Shown in pieces: positions 45,131-57,597 of a stretch of DNA of 64,000 bases (positions are counted from its first letter, which is position 1; every line of letters starts with the position of its first letter). The position numbers and the translations under genes are program-made. The notes under the pieces were generated by a model, which saw nothing but the letters and a program-made list of their open reading frames with translations, made no database searches and was not told the DNA's origin. Origin of the DNA: CAWIJJ01 sp963836425 (GTDB taxonomy: Bacteria; Acidobacteriota; Terriglobia; Bryobacterales; Bryobacteraceae); the NCBI GenBank assembly GCA_963836425.1, contig CAWIJJ010000015.1, forward strand, positions 194,780 through 258,779. Reading direction: 5' to 3'.

Positions 45131-45537
45131 TGTTGAGTCAAGCGCAACGCACCACGATTCTGGAACTGAGGACATCAGGAGTGAGCAAACGGGAGATCGC
45201 GCGGGTGCTGGGGATTTCCCGCGTGGCGGTGCGCAAGGTCCTATGTTCGAATTCCAGCGTGGTGCCGGAACTGCAACGGACCGAGAAGGCCGAACCCCAC
45301 CGCCAACAGATCCTGGAACTTTTCGACAAGTGCAAGGGGAATCTCGTGCGAGTCCATGAGGAACTGATGGCCGCGGGCGCCGAGCTATCATATCCGGCCT
45401 TGACGGCGTTCTGCCGGCGGCACGGGATCGGACAGGCGCCGCCCGTGGCGTCAGGCCAGTATCACTTCGAGCCGGGCGAGGAGATGCAGCACGATACCTC
45501 ACCCCACGAGGTGGAACTGGGCGGCAGGAAACGAAGG
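45130..45537 (+). pseudogene. istA: IS21-family transposase istA, truncated
   Basis: The first ~136 residues of IstA are present: helix-turn-helix ILELRTSGVSKREIARVLG and ISRVAVRKVL, then a second DNA-binding segment, and GQYHFEPGEEMQHDTSPHEV with the first catalytic Asp. At about 45537 the homology stops and the same frame continues by chance into the leader of the radical SAM gene. The rest of istA and all of istB are absent. Confidence 0.82.
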
Positions 45538-45648
45538 GGCCTGACCGCGCGCCGCGAACCGGCCGACGCGGATGTGAATCGCAGGATCGGTACTGACAGT
45601 CGGCTTCGCTCCGCCGATTCGTCGACCGGCCCTGCCGCGAAATCGGCC

Positions 45649-45681
45649 TTGACACGGCTCTCTTTAAAGTATAAAGTACTT
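45649..45681 (+). promoter_or_regulatory. Promoter and possible operator of the first radical SAM gene
   Basis: TTGACA (45649-45654) is followed by TATAAA (45670-45675) at a short 15-bp spacing or TAAAGT (45672-45677) at 17 bp. AAGTA-TAAAG-TACTT (45667-45681) is a perfect inverted repeat over the -10 region. The ATG is at 45688. Confidence 0.55.
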
Positions 45682-45687
45682 CATATT

Positions 45688-47203
45688 ATGGTGTACCGCC
45701 CCCGCTGGTGTCCTCCGGATATGGTGCGTCCTCCGCTTCTCGATGAAGCGTGCCCCGCCGGCCCCGTGCGGCCGCGATACGCCCTGCTGATCAATCCGTT
45801 CTACCCCAAGGACCCGAACGCGAGCTTCGGCAAGCATGTGCTTACCCCTACGCTCGCGTTGACCAGCTTCGCGGCCACTACGCCGGAGCATTGGGAGGTG
45901 CGGTATTGGGACGAGAACCTGCTCGACGGGCGGCCTCCTTACGCGCCGCTGCCCGAAGTCGTAGGGATCTCGGTCCACCTGACGTTCGCGCAGGCGTGCT
46001 TTCGAACTCGCGGATTGGTATCGCCGGCGCGGGAGCAAGGTGGTGCTGGGAGGGCTGCACGTGCAGTCGTGCCCGGAGGAATGCGCGCCCCACGCCGACG
46101 CGCTCGCGTGCGGCGACGGCGTCCAGCTATGGCCGCGAATTCTCGAGGACGTGGAGGCGGGCTGCCTGCGGCCACTGTACACGGCCACCTATGAAAGCGA
46201 CTATCGCCAGGACCCCGCGCCGAGGCGATCGCTTTTGCAGCGGAGCAGCTTTTTGACGACCACCAGTCTCATCGCCACTCGCGGGTGTCACAATCGCTGC
46301 GGATTCTGTTACCTCGCGACGGACGGCCTGCGCATGCCCTACCGCATGCGAACGCCGGCCCAGATCGCGGAGGAGTTTGCTGCGGACGGGCAGCCATATG
46401 CCGTCTTCGTCGATAACAACCTGGGATCGAACCGCGAGTACCTGCGGGCGTTGTGCCAGGCGCTGCGGCCGCTGAACCGCATCTGGAGCGCGGCGGTTAC
46501 CATCGACGTCACCGACGATCCGGGTCTGATCCGGCAGATGGCGCTGGCCGGATGTACCGGCGTCTTCGTCGGGTTCGAGTCCCTGACGGACGAGAATCTC
46601 GCCGATGCGAAGAAGAAAACGCCGAAGGCCGCCGACTATGCGCGGCGGGTGCGCATGCTGCACGAGAACGGCATCCAGGTGAACGGCTCCTTCGTGCTCG
46701 GCTTCGATCACGACCGTAAGGACGTATTCGCCCGGACCGCCGCCTGGATCGAGGAGAACCGCATGGAGTGCGCCACGTTTCACATTCTCACTCCGTATCC
46801 CGCGACGCCGCTGTTCCGGCAGATGCAATCGGAAGGGCGGCTTCTGCACCGCGACTGGAGCCTTTACGACACGGCGCACGCGGTATTCCGTCCGCGACAC
46901 ATGTCCCCCGAAGAGCTGGAACAGGGTTACGAGTGGATGTACCAGCGTCTCTTCTCGCACGCCTCCATCTGGCGCCGCCGCCCCGCCGATTGGCGCGCGG
47001 TGGTTCCCTATTTGGGAATGTCGTATCTCTACAAACGTTCGAACAGGTTCTGGCGATTTCTCATCCGGCATCACATGGTGCACGCAGTCTGGCGGCCGAT
47101 GGTGGAGCTGACGCGGTTGAGGCACGTCCGATTTCGCAGCGCGCTGGCTGCCGGCGAACCGGCCGCGGGGCGGGGCGCGAATGTCGTGACCGCGGGAGTG
47201 TGA
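45688..47203 (+). pseudogene. B12-binding-domain radical SAM protein, one frameshift
   Basis: From ATG 45688 the N-terminal part gives YALLINPFYPKDPNASFGKH and PEVVGISVHLTFAQ, a cobalamin-binding-type Rossmann domain. Near 45993 an extra G shifts the frame; RAFELADWYRRRGSKVVLGG then resumes the protein. The radical SAM core carries the cluster motif ATRGCHNRCGFCY, followed by VFVDNNLGSN, CTGVFVGFESLTDENL and NGSFVLGFDHDRKDVF. Total about 504 residues when repaired. Members methylate or rearrange unreactive carbons. The substrate is unknown. If the extra base is a sequencing error, this is an intact gene. Confidence 0.8.
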
Positions 47204-47289
47204 CGGATGCCCCACCCGGGCAAGTGGTTGGCCGGCGACCGTAAGGTTCGGTCCCGTTCCTTCCTGTTGTGCCAGCTTACGATCGAGAT

Positions 47290-48102
47290 ATGGATGTACG
47301 GTTCGTCTCGCGGGCTTTGAAACTGGCGGCCCACGCCGCTGTTCTGACGGTGGCGCTTCCGCTCGGTGCCGAGCAGATACCGGTCCGGCATCTGGAGGGC
47401 CGGATTCACGGCTTTCTGGTGCTCCGCGACATGGACGATAAGTTGCTGGCGTCCGGCAGCCTGCAACAACTGGCGAGCGGGAATCGAGTTACTTCCGAGT
47501 TAAGTTTCCATTTCCATGACGGCTCAGTGCACCAGGAGACCGCGGTCTTCAGCCAGAGCCGCGTGTTCCGGCTTCTTACTTATCGCCTGGTGCAAAAAGG
47601 ACCGACTTTCAAGCGCCCCCTGGAGATGTCCGCGAATACATCGAGCGGGCAAGTCACCGTCAAATACACGGATGAGGACGGCAAGGAAAAGACGGAGTCG
47701 GAAGGGCTCAAGCTGCCGCCCGATCTTGCCAACGGAATGGTCTCGATGCTGCTCGCCGATGTCGACCCTAAAGCGGAACAGACGGTCGTGTCCATGGTGG
47801 TGGCCACTCCCAAGCCGCGGCTCGTGAAGCTGGAGATTTCGCCGGCCGGAGCAGATTCGTTCACCGTGGGCGGGACCACGGCGAAAGCGGCGCGCTACGT
47901 GGTGAAGGTGAATATCGGCGGGATCAGCGGCGTGATCGCGCCTCTCATCGGAAAGCAGCCGCCCGACACTCACGTGTGGATGACGGGCGGCAAGGTGCCG
48001 GGGTTTTTGAAGTCCGAGGGTCCTCTGTTTCAGGATGGACCGGTATGGCGGATCGAACTGGCAAGTCCCGAGTGGCCGAACTCCGGTGAGCAGCGGCGAT
48101 AG
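47290..48102 (+). CDS. Secreted protein of unknown function
   Basis: 270 residues with an N-terminal signal peptide (ALKLAAHAAVLTVALPLGAEQ). The rest looks beta-rich: GRIHGFLVLRDMDDKLLASG, HFHDGSVHQETAVF, and VGGTTAKAARYVVKVNIGG, and it ends acidic-basic. ATG 47290 was chosen; a GTG seven codons earlier is possible. It sits between two radical SAM genes on the same strand, 86 bp after the first. Family not recognised; a lipid or polymer-binding envelope role would be guesswork. Confidence 0.72.
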   Translation: MDVRFVSRALKLAAHAAVLTVALPLGAEQIPVRHLEGRIHGFLVLRDMDDKLLASGSLQQLASGNRVTSELSFHFHDGSVHQETAVFSQSRVFRLLTYRLVQKGPTFKRPLEMSANTSSGQVTVKYTDEDGKEKTESEGLKLPPDLANGMVSMLLADVDPKAEQTVVSMVVATPKPRLVKLEISPAGADSFTVGGTTAKAARYVVKVNIGGISGVIAPLIGKQPPDTHVWMTGGKVPGFLKSEGPLFQDGPVWRIELASPEWPNSGEQRR

Positions 48103-48258
48103 AGTCGGCTGGTACCCCGCACTGGTAGGGAACGGCCGCCGCGGATTCTCATTCAAATCAGCTAGTCCACTTACTTTAATAGTTCCCTGTTTGTGATTGA
48201 AAAGGCACCTCGCCGATGGATAAGTGTGTACTGCTCCCCTTCGAAAGCAATAGAAATA

Positions 48259-48282
48259 CCCGCATCGGCGGGCATCATTTTT
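48259..48282 (+). terminator. Possible terminator downstream of the secreted-protein gene
   Basis: CCCGC-ATCG-GCGGG (48259-48272) makes a five-pair stem, followed after five bases by TTTTT (48278-48282). Weak but correctly oriented. It lies in the 333-bp gap 48103-48435, whose remainder is unusually AT-rich and shows nothing else firm. Confidence 0.35.
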
Positions 48283-48387
48283 GATTGATTTTCATTCATT
48301 AATGGAATTAAGATTTATGTAGTATTTCAATACAGGAAACTGAATCCGGGGCCCTGATTTGCGGCTTGACTGTAGAATCAGCCGGGT

Positions 48388-48426
48388 CCGCCGATGAGTT
48401 CTGAAGAGACACCGGCGGCGTTTTTT
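48388..48426 (+). terminator. Terminator-like hairpin in the leader of the second radical SAM gene
   Basis: CCGCCG (48388-48393) can pair with CGGCGG (48413-48418), followed by CG and six T residues (48421-48426), ten bases before the ATG at 48436. It may be an attenuator or simply the terminator of upstream transcription. No riboswitch fold is recognised. Confidence 0.4.
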
Positions 48427-48435
48427 ATTAGTGCC

Positions 48436-50158
48436 ATGAACACAGTCACTACCCGTATTTTGATGGTCTATCCCCAATTTCAACCGAGTTATTGGGGAAT
48501 GCAATACGCCCTCCCGATTATCCGCCGCAAGTCACTGATGCCTCCCCTGGGGCTGATTACCATTGCAGCGATGATGCCGGAAGGCTACGACGTACGGCTG
48601 GTGGACCTCAACACGGCGCCGCTGCTTGATTCCGACATCGAATGGGCGGATGTGATTCTCTTCTCGGCCATGCTGGTCCAGAAGCCTGCGTTGATCGAGG
48701 CCGCGAAGCGGTGCCGGCGGCCGGGCAAGATGCTCGTCTTCGGGGGACCGTATCCCACGGCATGCCCGAACGAATGCAGGCCCTATTGCGATGTTCTGGT
48801 GCTGAACGAGGGCGAACTCACATGGCCGCTTTTTCTGCGCGATTTGCAGGCGGGTACGGTCCAGCCGGTGTACGAGTCGGCGGAGAAGGCGGATATGGCG
48901 GCATCGCCTACGCCGCGTTTCGACCTGCTGCGGGTGGGCGACTACGTGTCCATGCCGATCCAGTTCTCGCGGGGCTGCCCTTATAACTGCGAGTTCTGCG
49001 ACATCACGATTCTGCTGGGGCGCAAGCCGCGCACCAAGACTCCCGCGCAACTCCTTCGCGAACTGGACGCGCTGCTCGCGAGCGGATACCGGGGACAGGT
49101 GTTCGTGGTTGACGACAACTTCATCGGCAACAAACGCAAAGTGATGGAACTGCTGCCGGAACTGGAGCAGTGGAACCGGAATCACGGCCATCCGTTCACC
49201 TACGGGACCGAGGCGACCGTGAACCTGGCGGACGAGCCCAAACTGCTGGCGGGCATGGTGAAGGCCGGTTTTGTGTTCACGTTCGTGGGTATAGAAACGC
49301 CTTCCCTCGAAAGCCTGCGGGAAACGCAAAAACACCAGAACCTGAACGGGTGCCTGGTGGATAAAGTCCGGAAAATTCAAACCGCCGGACTGCTGGTTTA
49401 TGGCGGATTCATTGTCGGTTTCGATAATGACAAAGAGGATATTTTCGACCGTCAAATAGAATTCATCACCACCTCGGCCATCTCCAACGCCATGGTGGGG
49501 CCGCTGATGGCACTTCCCGGGACGCTTCTTTTCGACCGCATGAAACGGGAAGGAAGGCTTATCGAGTCAAGCGAATACGGGGAGTGGTACGAATCGGGGG
49601 ATACGAATATCGCCACCGCCTTGCCACGGCGGGTGTTGCTCGACGGGCTCCGCCGCATCGTCAATCACGTCTATAATCCGACGCACTATTTCGACCGGAC
49701 CCTGCGTGCTTTCAAGCTCCTGCCGCGCCAGCGCACTTACCGTGAGCGATGGAATTACTTCCGCCGCCTGGCCGGCTCCTTCCTCGCCGACAACGCCGGG
49801 TCGAGCGGAGAAAAGCCGTCATCTGCGCGACACCCTGGCCTTCTTTGCCGGCCTGTACCGCAGCCTGCCGCCCGAATTCCGGAAACCGATGTTCCGGTTC
49901 CTGCGCGGGATTCTGCGAAGCTGTCCGGAACAGCTCCCGCAATCGCTGCCGTTTCTCTGCATGGGGTATCACTGCTACCGCTACACGGCCGAATGCACCA
50001 GCCCGAAAATCGAGCAGGCCCTGGAGCGCGCTTCCGCGGGCGATGCAGGCTGGGAGCCTCAAGCGCAGCCGGCCTTTTCGGGTTCGCTGGTTAACCTGCG
50101 GGCGGCCGCCAGTCAACCAGGGCCTGCAGCCTACCCAAGTCTCCAGGGTCTGCGATAA
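48436..50158 (+). pseudogene. B12-binding radical SAM protein, DUF4070/HpnR-like, one late frameshift
   Basis: N-terminal cobalamin domain (ILMVYPQFQPSYWGMQYALP, PPLGLITIAAMMP, VRLVDLNTAPL), then the radical SAM motif SRGCPYNCEFCDI, VFVVDDNFIGNKRK, FVGIETPSLESLRETQK and GGFIVGFDNDKEDIFDRQIE. This closely follows the layout of the DUF4070 group that includes the hopanoid methylase HpnR; the substrate is not determinable. Near 49815 the frame slips: HLRDTLAFFAGLYRSLPPEF and LRGILRSCPEQLPQSLPFLC continue in another frame to a stop at 50158. Without the slip the C-terminal ~110 residues are lost. ATG 48436 was chosen over 48394, which lies in the hairpin. Confidence 0.82.
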
Positions 50159-51420
50159 CGGCGTGTCAGGTATGCGCCGGCTTTGGTTTTGCCGGTGAAC
50201 CGCTCCCGCGCGTCATCCCAATACAGCCGCTCACCGGTGCGAAACGCCAGGTTTGCGAGAAGCCCTGACTTGGTCAGGCGATGTCCGTACTCGATATCGC
50301 AGGTGGTGCGCTCCCTCGACTTGATGGCATTCAGAAACTCGCGCACGTGGCCTGGAGAGTCCGGGATGCTGGGCGGCGGGGGCACGAAGTCCTCGTCCTT
50401 TTTGCCCTTGACGTAAACTTCGTAGCGGTTGTAATTGACGACCAGCGTGGCTGCCGAACCCTGGAAGATGACGCTGCTGCCCATCGAATCGAACCCGGGC
50501 CGCCCCGTGGGGTGGAGCGTCCAGGTGAGGATCAGGCCGGGATACTGGCACACCACCTCCATCGTGTCCGGCGTTTCGCCCTGGTCCTGGACGCCCCACC
50601 GGCCGCCGGCGGCGGAGACGCTGAGCGGCGCCTTCAGATCGAGCGCCCAATAGACGACGTCCGTGTAGTGGCACCAGAAATCGATCAGAGATCCTCCGGA
50701 GTAGTCCCAAAAATAGCGGTAGCTGAAGTGGGAGCGCAGAGGATTGTAGGGCCGCCGCGGCGCCGGGCCGAGCCAGAAGTCATAATCGAGGGCGGCAGGC
50801 GGCTCGCCATCGGACGCATTTTCAAGAGGCGTGCTTCCGGTGACGAGGGAGCAATCGACCCGGTTGATCTTGCCGAGCACGCCTGAGCGGATGATCTCGA
50901 CCACCCTCCGGTAAGTGGGGCGGTCATTGTGGATGTGGTTGCCCATCTGCGTGATGCGCTTGTGCTGTAACGCGGCGCGCACCATCGCGCGGCCCTCGCC
51001 CACCGAATAGGAGAGCGGTTTTTCCACGAAAACATCTTTGCCGGACTGGCAGGCGTGAATGACCGGGAGCGCATGCCAGTGGTCCGGAGTCGCCACCATG
51101 ACGGCGTCCAGATCCTTCCTTTCAAGCAGCTTGCGGTAATCGTGGAAGGCTTCGGGCTTGTGTCCCTGCGCCTTTTCGACGAGCGCGGAGGCCTGCTCCA
51201 CGTGGGTCGTATCGAGATCGCACACAGCGGCCGCGGTCACGTCGGGCTGCCGCATGAACTCGTTCAGGCGGGAAGTGCCCTGGCGGCCCACGCCGATGAA
51301 GCCGACCAGAAGGCGGTCGCCCGCAGGCGCCGCACGGGAAATTCGGGTGGCGGCGGCGAGGCCGACTCCGGCTGCCGCGGCCTTGACGAAGTCGCGTCTG
51401 GTACTGTTCGGGTCCGTCAT
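50131..51420 (-). CDS. Gfo/Idh/MocA family oxidoreductase, Tat-exported
   Basis: 429 residues. A twin-arginine signal (STRRDFVKAAAAGVGLAAA) precedes LLVGFIGVGRQGTSRL (Rossmann), ATPDHWHALPVI, and the family signature VEKPLSY. The C-terminal domain has DFWLGPAPRRPYNP and WDYSGGSLIDFWCHYTDVVYW. Tat export with the cofactor bound is typical for the many secreted members in this phylum. Probably acts on glycosides or sugar acids in the periplasm. Divergent from the lysR gene; the end overlaps the radical SAM frame by about 28 bp. Confidence 0.92.
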   Translation of the reverse strand: MTDPNSTRRDFVKAAAAGVGLAAATRISRAAPAGDRLLVGFIGVGRQGTSRLNEFMRQPDVTAAAVCDLDTTHVEQASALVEKAQGHKPEAFHDYRKLLERKDLDAVMVATPDHWHALPVIHACQSGKDVFVEKPLSYSVGEGRAMVRAALQHKRITQMGNHIHNDRPTYRRVVEIIRSGVLGKINRVDCSLVTGSTPLENASDGEPPAALDYDFWLGPAPRRPYNPLRSHFSYRYFWDYSGGSLIDFWCHYTDVVYWALDLKAPLSVSAAGGRWGVQDQGETPDTMEVVCQYPGLILTWTLHPTGRPGFDSMGSSVIFQGSAATLVVNYNRYEVYVKGKKDEDFVPPPPSIPDSPGHVREFLNAIKSRERTTCDIEYGHRLTKSGLLANLAFRTGERLYWDDARERFTGKTKAGAYLTRRYRRPWRLG

Positions 51421-51518
51421 CTTTCGATCAGGCTAAGTCACCTCACCGGTGTGCGCAAGTTCAGCCGCGGTTTGCGGTCCTCTACGGTTCGGTAGGCGCT
51501 GGATTTAAAGGAAAGCAC

Positions 51519-51543
51519 TATAATCGTTTAGGATCGCTAAACG
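51519..51543 (+). promoter_or_regulatory. -10 box and inverted repeat ahead of the lysR gene
   Basis: TATAAT (51519-51524) is directly followed by CGTTTAG-GATCG-CTAAACG (51525-51543), a perfect 7-bp inverted repeat that ends on the base before the ATG. No good -35 is seen. The operator would block transcription start, consistent with autorepression. Confidence 0.6.
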
Positions 51544-52461
51544 ATGGAACTGAGCCAGCTTCGCGTGCTGCTCGCGGTGCTCGAAGCGTCTTCGGTGACC
51601 CGCGCCGCGGAAAAGGTCGGGCTGTCCCCGGGGGCCGTCAGCCAGCAACTGCACTCGCTGGCGAACGGGCTGGGCACGGAACTGTTTGTCCGTTCCGGGA
51701 AGCGGATCGTTCCCACCCCCGCGGCGTTGCGGCTCGCCGAGCGCGCGGCCGCCATCCTGCGCGAGGTCCACCTGATTCACCAGGAATTTCAAAACGATCC
51801 GTACAACGACCCGCTGCCGTTTCACTTCGCGACCGGAGCCACCAGTCTTATCTACCGGCTGGGCGGGCCGCTGCGGGTGGTGCGCAAGCGTTTCCCGAAG
51901 ACGGAGATCCACGTCACCGTGGCGGCGACGGAGGGAATCGTGGAGGGGCTCCTCGACCGGCGCTTCGACCTCGGCCTGCTTTCGATGCCGCTCGATGAAG
52001 AACGGCTTGCCTACATGCCCCTGTTCGACGAAGAACTGCTCGGGTTGCGCCCGCTGCCGAAATCGTCGGCTCCCGGCAAAGTGGTGACGCTTCAGCCCGC
52101 CGACCTGACGGGCGTCCGCTTTCTGCTTTATCCAAAGCGGAGTAACATGCGGGTGATGATCGACGGCCTGTTTCGCGAGATCGGGCTGGACCCGCAGGTG
52201 GCGATGGAGGCAGACGACACGGAAGCCATCAAGCGCCTGGTGGAAGCGGGTTACGGGTACTCGATCCTGCCTGAATTCGCGCTTCGCCGGCAGAGCCGGG
52301 CTTTCCAGATGTTCCGCATCGGCGGCCACCGTTTGGTGCGCAAGCAGGCGCTGGCGATGGTCCGGAGCGACTATCCGCGCGCGCTCACTGCCACCATCGC
52401 GCGGCTGATCCAGAGCGAACTGACGGACACCGGCGGGGCGTCGTACACTCGAAAGGAATGA
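51544..52461 (+). CDS. LysR family transcriptional regulator
   Basis: 305 residues. The N-terminal winged helix is LRVLLAVLEASSVTRAAEK then LSPGAVSQQLHSLANGLGTE and LFVRSGKRIVPTPA. The C-terminal substrate-binding domain runs from about 90, with DLGLLSMPLDEERL and AGYGYSILPEFA. Co-inducer unknown. Candidate targets are the divergent oxidoreductase and the overlapping thiol-peroxidase-like gene, which it joins through ATGA. The preceding palindrome is probably its own operator. Confidence 0.93.
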   Translation: MELSQLRVLLAVLEASSVTRAAEKVGLSPGAVSQQLHSLANGLGTELFVRSGKRIVPTPAALRLAERAAAILREVHLIHQEFQNDPYNDPLPFHFATGATSLIYRLGGPLRVVRKRFPKTEIHVTVAATEGIVEGLLDRRFDLGLLSMPLDEERLAYMPLFDEELLGLRPLPKSSAPGKVVTLQPADLTGVRFLLYPKRSNMRVMIDGLFREIGLDPQVAMEADDTEAIKRLVEAGYGYSILPEFALRRQSRAFQMFRIGGHRLVRKQALAMVRSDYPRALTATIARLIQSELTDTGGASYTRKE

Positions 52462-52934
52462 GCCTGTTTCGACGCAAATCGCGGCTCCCCTCGCCGGGAG
52501 CGCCGGCACCGGGTTTCCGGCTGCCGCGGCTCGATGGCGGCGAGGCGACACTCGAAGAACTGGCCGCGCACGGGCCTTTCCTGCTGGTGTTCTTCAAAAT
52601 CAGCTGCCCGATCTGCCAGATGACGCTGCCCTATTTGGAGCGCATGACGCCAGCGCTACCGGTCTACACGGTGTCGCAGAACGACGCGGAGGAGACGCGG
52701 GAATTTAACCAGTACTTCGGCGTCACGCTGCCGGCTCTACTCGATCCTGAAGAAGAAGGCTTTCCCGCGAGCGAGGCGTACGGAATCACCCACGTCCCCA
52801 CCAGCTTCCTGATTGCCGCCGACGCCACCGTGACGAAGGTGGTGGAGGGCTGGATCAAAGCCGAATTCGCCGCCATTTCCCCGGTTGCGCTGTTCCGCCC
52901 GGAGGAGCGCGTTCCGGAATGGAAATCCGGTTGA
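52458..52934 (+). CDS. Peroxiredoxin/thioredoxin-like protein (AhpC/TSA-Redoxin type)
   Basis: 158 residues, no signal peptide. Thioredoxin fold with GAPAPGFRLPRLDGGEATL, FLLVFFKISCPICQMTLPYL where the C-P-I-C pair forms the redox centre, then FGVTLPALLDPEEEGF and GITHVPTSFLIAAD with the cis-Pro. Either a thiol reductase or an atypical 2-Cys peroxiredoxin. The start overlaps the lysR stop (ATGA), so the two are cotranslated, and a redox-linked regulon is possible. Confidence 0.87.
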   Translation: MSLFRRKSRLPSPGAPAPGFRLPRLDGGEATLEELAAHGPFLLVFFKISCPICQMTLPYLERMTPALPVYTVSQNDAEETREFNQYFGVTLPALLDPEEEGFPASEAYGITHVPTSFLIAADATVTKVVEGWIKAEFAAISPVALFRPEERVPEWKSG

Positions 52935-53039
52935 AGCTCGCGCAACTAGCTCCCGGCGGGAGCGGCGCATCCTGGTAACCCCCTCAGGCAATTTCCCCTG
53001 CTAAACTGATATTTATCCACTCGGGAGGAACAGCCTAAC

Positions 53040-54164
53040 TTGAACCCTGCAATCCTCGCCCTGGAGGACGGAACCGTCTTCGAGGGCAGGAGTTTTGGTG
53101 CGCCTGTGGAACGCTCGGGCGAGGTCGTATTCAATACGGCGCTCACCGGCTATCAGGAAGTTTTCACCGACCCGTCTTATTCCGGGCAGATCGTGGTCCT
53201 CACCAACCCGCAGATCGGGAATTACGGAACCGCCGTTTCGGACAACGAGGCCGGGCGTCCTTATATCGAAGGGCTGGCTGTTCGCGAGTTTTCCGCGATT
53301 GCGAGCAACTGGCGATCGGACACGGAGGCCGACGATTTCCTGAAAGCGGCCGGCATCCCGGTGATCGACGACCTGGACACGCGCGCGCTGGTTCGCCACC
53401 TGCGGACGCGCGGCGTGATGCGGGGCGTGCTTTCCTCATCGGGCGAGGACTACGAGGCGCTGGTGGAAAAGGCTCGCGGCATTCCAACCATGTCCGGGCT
53501 TGACCTGGCCAGCCGCGTCACCACTCCCAAGAGCTATCAATGGGCCGCCGGTGTGGAACCCTGCTCACCCTCGGACCTGACCGGCGCCCCCGCCGAACCC
53601 CGATTCCACGTGGTTGCCTACGACTTCGGCATCAAGCACAACATTCTCCGGCGGCTGGTCCATTCAGGCTGCCGCGTGACGGTGGTTCCGGCTTTGACGC
53701 CGGCCGAGGATGTGCTGGACCTGAAACCGGACGGCATTTTTCTCTCCAACGGTCCCGGCGATCCCGAGCCGCTGCAGGCGCAGGTGGGCAACATCCGCAA
53801 GCTGATCGGCCGGAAGCCCATTTTCGGAATCTGCCTGGGCCACCAACTGCTGGGGCTGGCAGTAGGCGGAAAGACGTACAAGCTCAAATTCGGCCATCGC
53901 GGCGCGAATCATCCGGTGCGCAACGAACTGAACCAGAGGGTGGAAATCACCTCTCACAATCACGGCTTCGCGGTGGATCCGGAATCGCTGCCGGGCGATG
54001 TCGAGATCACGCACGTGAATCTGAACGACCAGACGCTGGAGGGTTTCCGCCACCGCAATCATCCGCTCTTCTGCGTGCAGTACCACCCGGAGGCGGCGCC
54101 CGGACCGCACGATTCGCATTACCTGTTCGACGACTTCACCAAGCTGATGAGCGGAAAGCAATAA
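53040..54164 (+). CDS. carA: Carbamoyl-phosphate synthase, glutamine-hydrolysing small subunit
   Basis: 374 residues. The N-terminal CPSase domain (ILALEDGTVFEGRSFGA, FNTALTGYQEVFTDPSYSGQ) is followed by the class I amidotransferase with the nucleophile in FGICLGHQLLGLA and the His/Glu pair in YHPEAAPGP. Delivers ammonia to CarB for pyrimidine and arginine synthesis. The start is TTG at 53040: GGGAGG lies eleven bases upstream and no ATG fits the conserved N-terminus. Five bases separate the stop from carB. Confidence 0.96.
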   Translation: MNPAILALEDGTVFEGRSFGAPVERSGEVVFNTALTGYQEVFTDPSYSGQIVVLTNPQIGNYGTAVSDNEAGRPYIEGLAVREFSAIASNWRSDTEADDFLKAAGIPVIDDLDTRALVRHLRTRGVMRGVLSSSGEDYEALVEKARGIPTMSGLDLASRVTTPKSYQWAAGVEPCSPSDLTGAPAEPRFHVVAYDFGIKHNILRRLVHSGCRVTVVPALTPAEDVLDLKPDGIFLSNGPGDPEPLQAQVGNIRKLIGRKPIFGICLGHQLLGLAVGGKTYKLKFGHRGANHPVRNELNQRVEITSHNHGFAVDPESLPGDVEITHVNLNDQTLEGFRHRNHPLFCVQYHPEAAPGPHDSHYLFDDFTKLMSGKQ

Positions 54165-54168
54165 TCGG

Positions 54169-57393
<3,225 letters not shown>

Positions 57394-57416
57394 CAAAAAG
57401 CTTTTCGGCCGCCCAC

Positions 57417-57520
57417 GGTGGCGATCTTTTCAACGCGGGCGGTGCGGCCGGGCAACGGCCGGATGCGCTCGCCCCGGGCGAGATTGTGACCGTGTACGGA
57501 AAATCGGCCTGGCCAAAAAG
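57417..57520 (+). pseudogene. Fragment resembling the Solibacter-type C-terminal domain (TIGR03437)
   Basis: The plus strand reads GDLFNAGGAAGQRPDALAPG then EIVTVYGKSAWP, which follows the pattern NAASF-x(n)-APGEIVTIFG of the repeat domain at the C-terminus of many large Solibacter secreted proteins. It is only about 35 residues long and has no start or stop context, so it is a stub between carB and the GH43 gene. Confidence 0.4.
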
Positions 57521-57597
57521 CTTGCGCCAGTCGCACACGCACCGTATCCCAGGCTCGCTCCATCCCCAAATCGGGTTCGGATTGCCGCGCTGAAGGC

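Noticed and set aside
45130..46194. One continuous 355-codon frame joining IstA to a radical SAM N-terminus
   Set aside because: A promoter and an ATG lie inside it, and the IstA homology stops at about 45537. The junction is accidental.
48381..48420. A CCGATGAG...GAA arrangement reminiscent of a hammerhead ribozyme core
   Set aside because: The conserved CUGAUGA and GAAA elements are not matched and the stems do not form around them.
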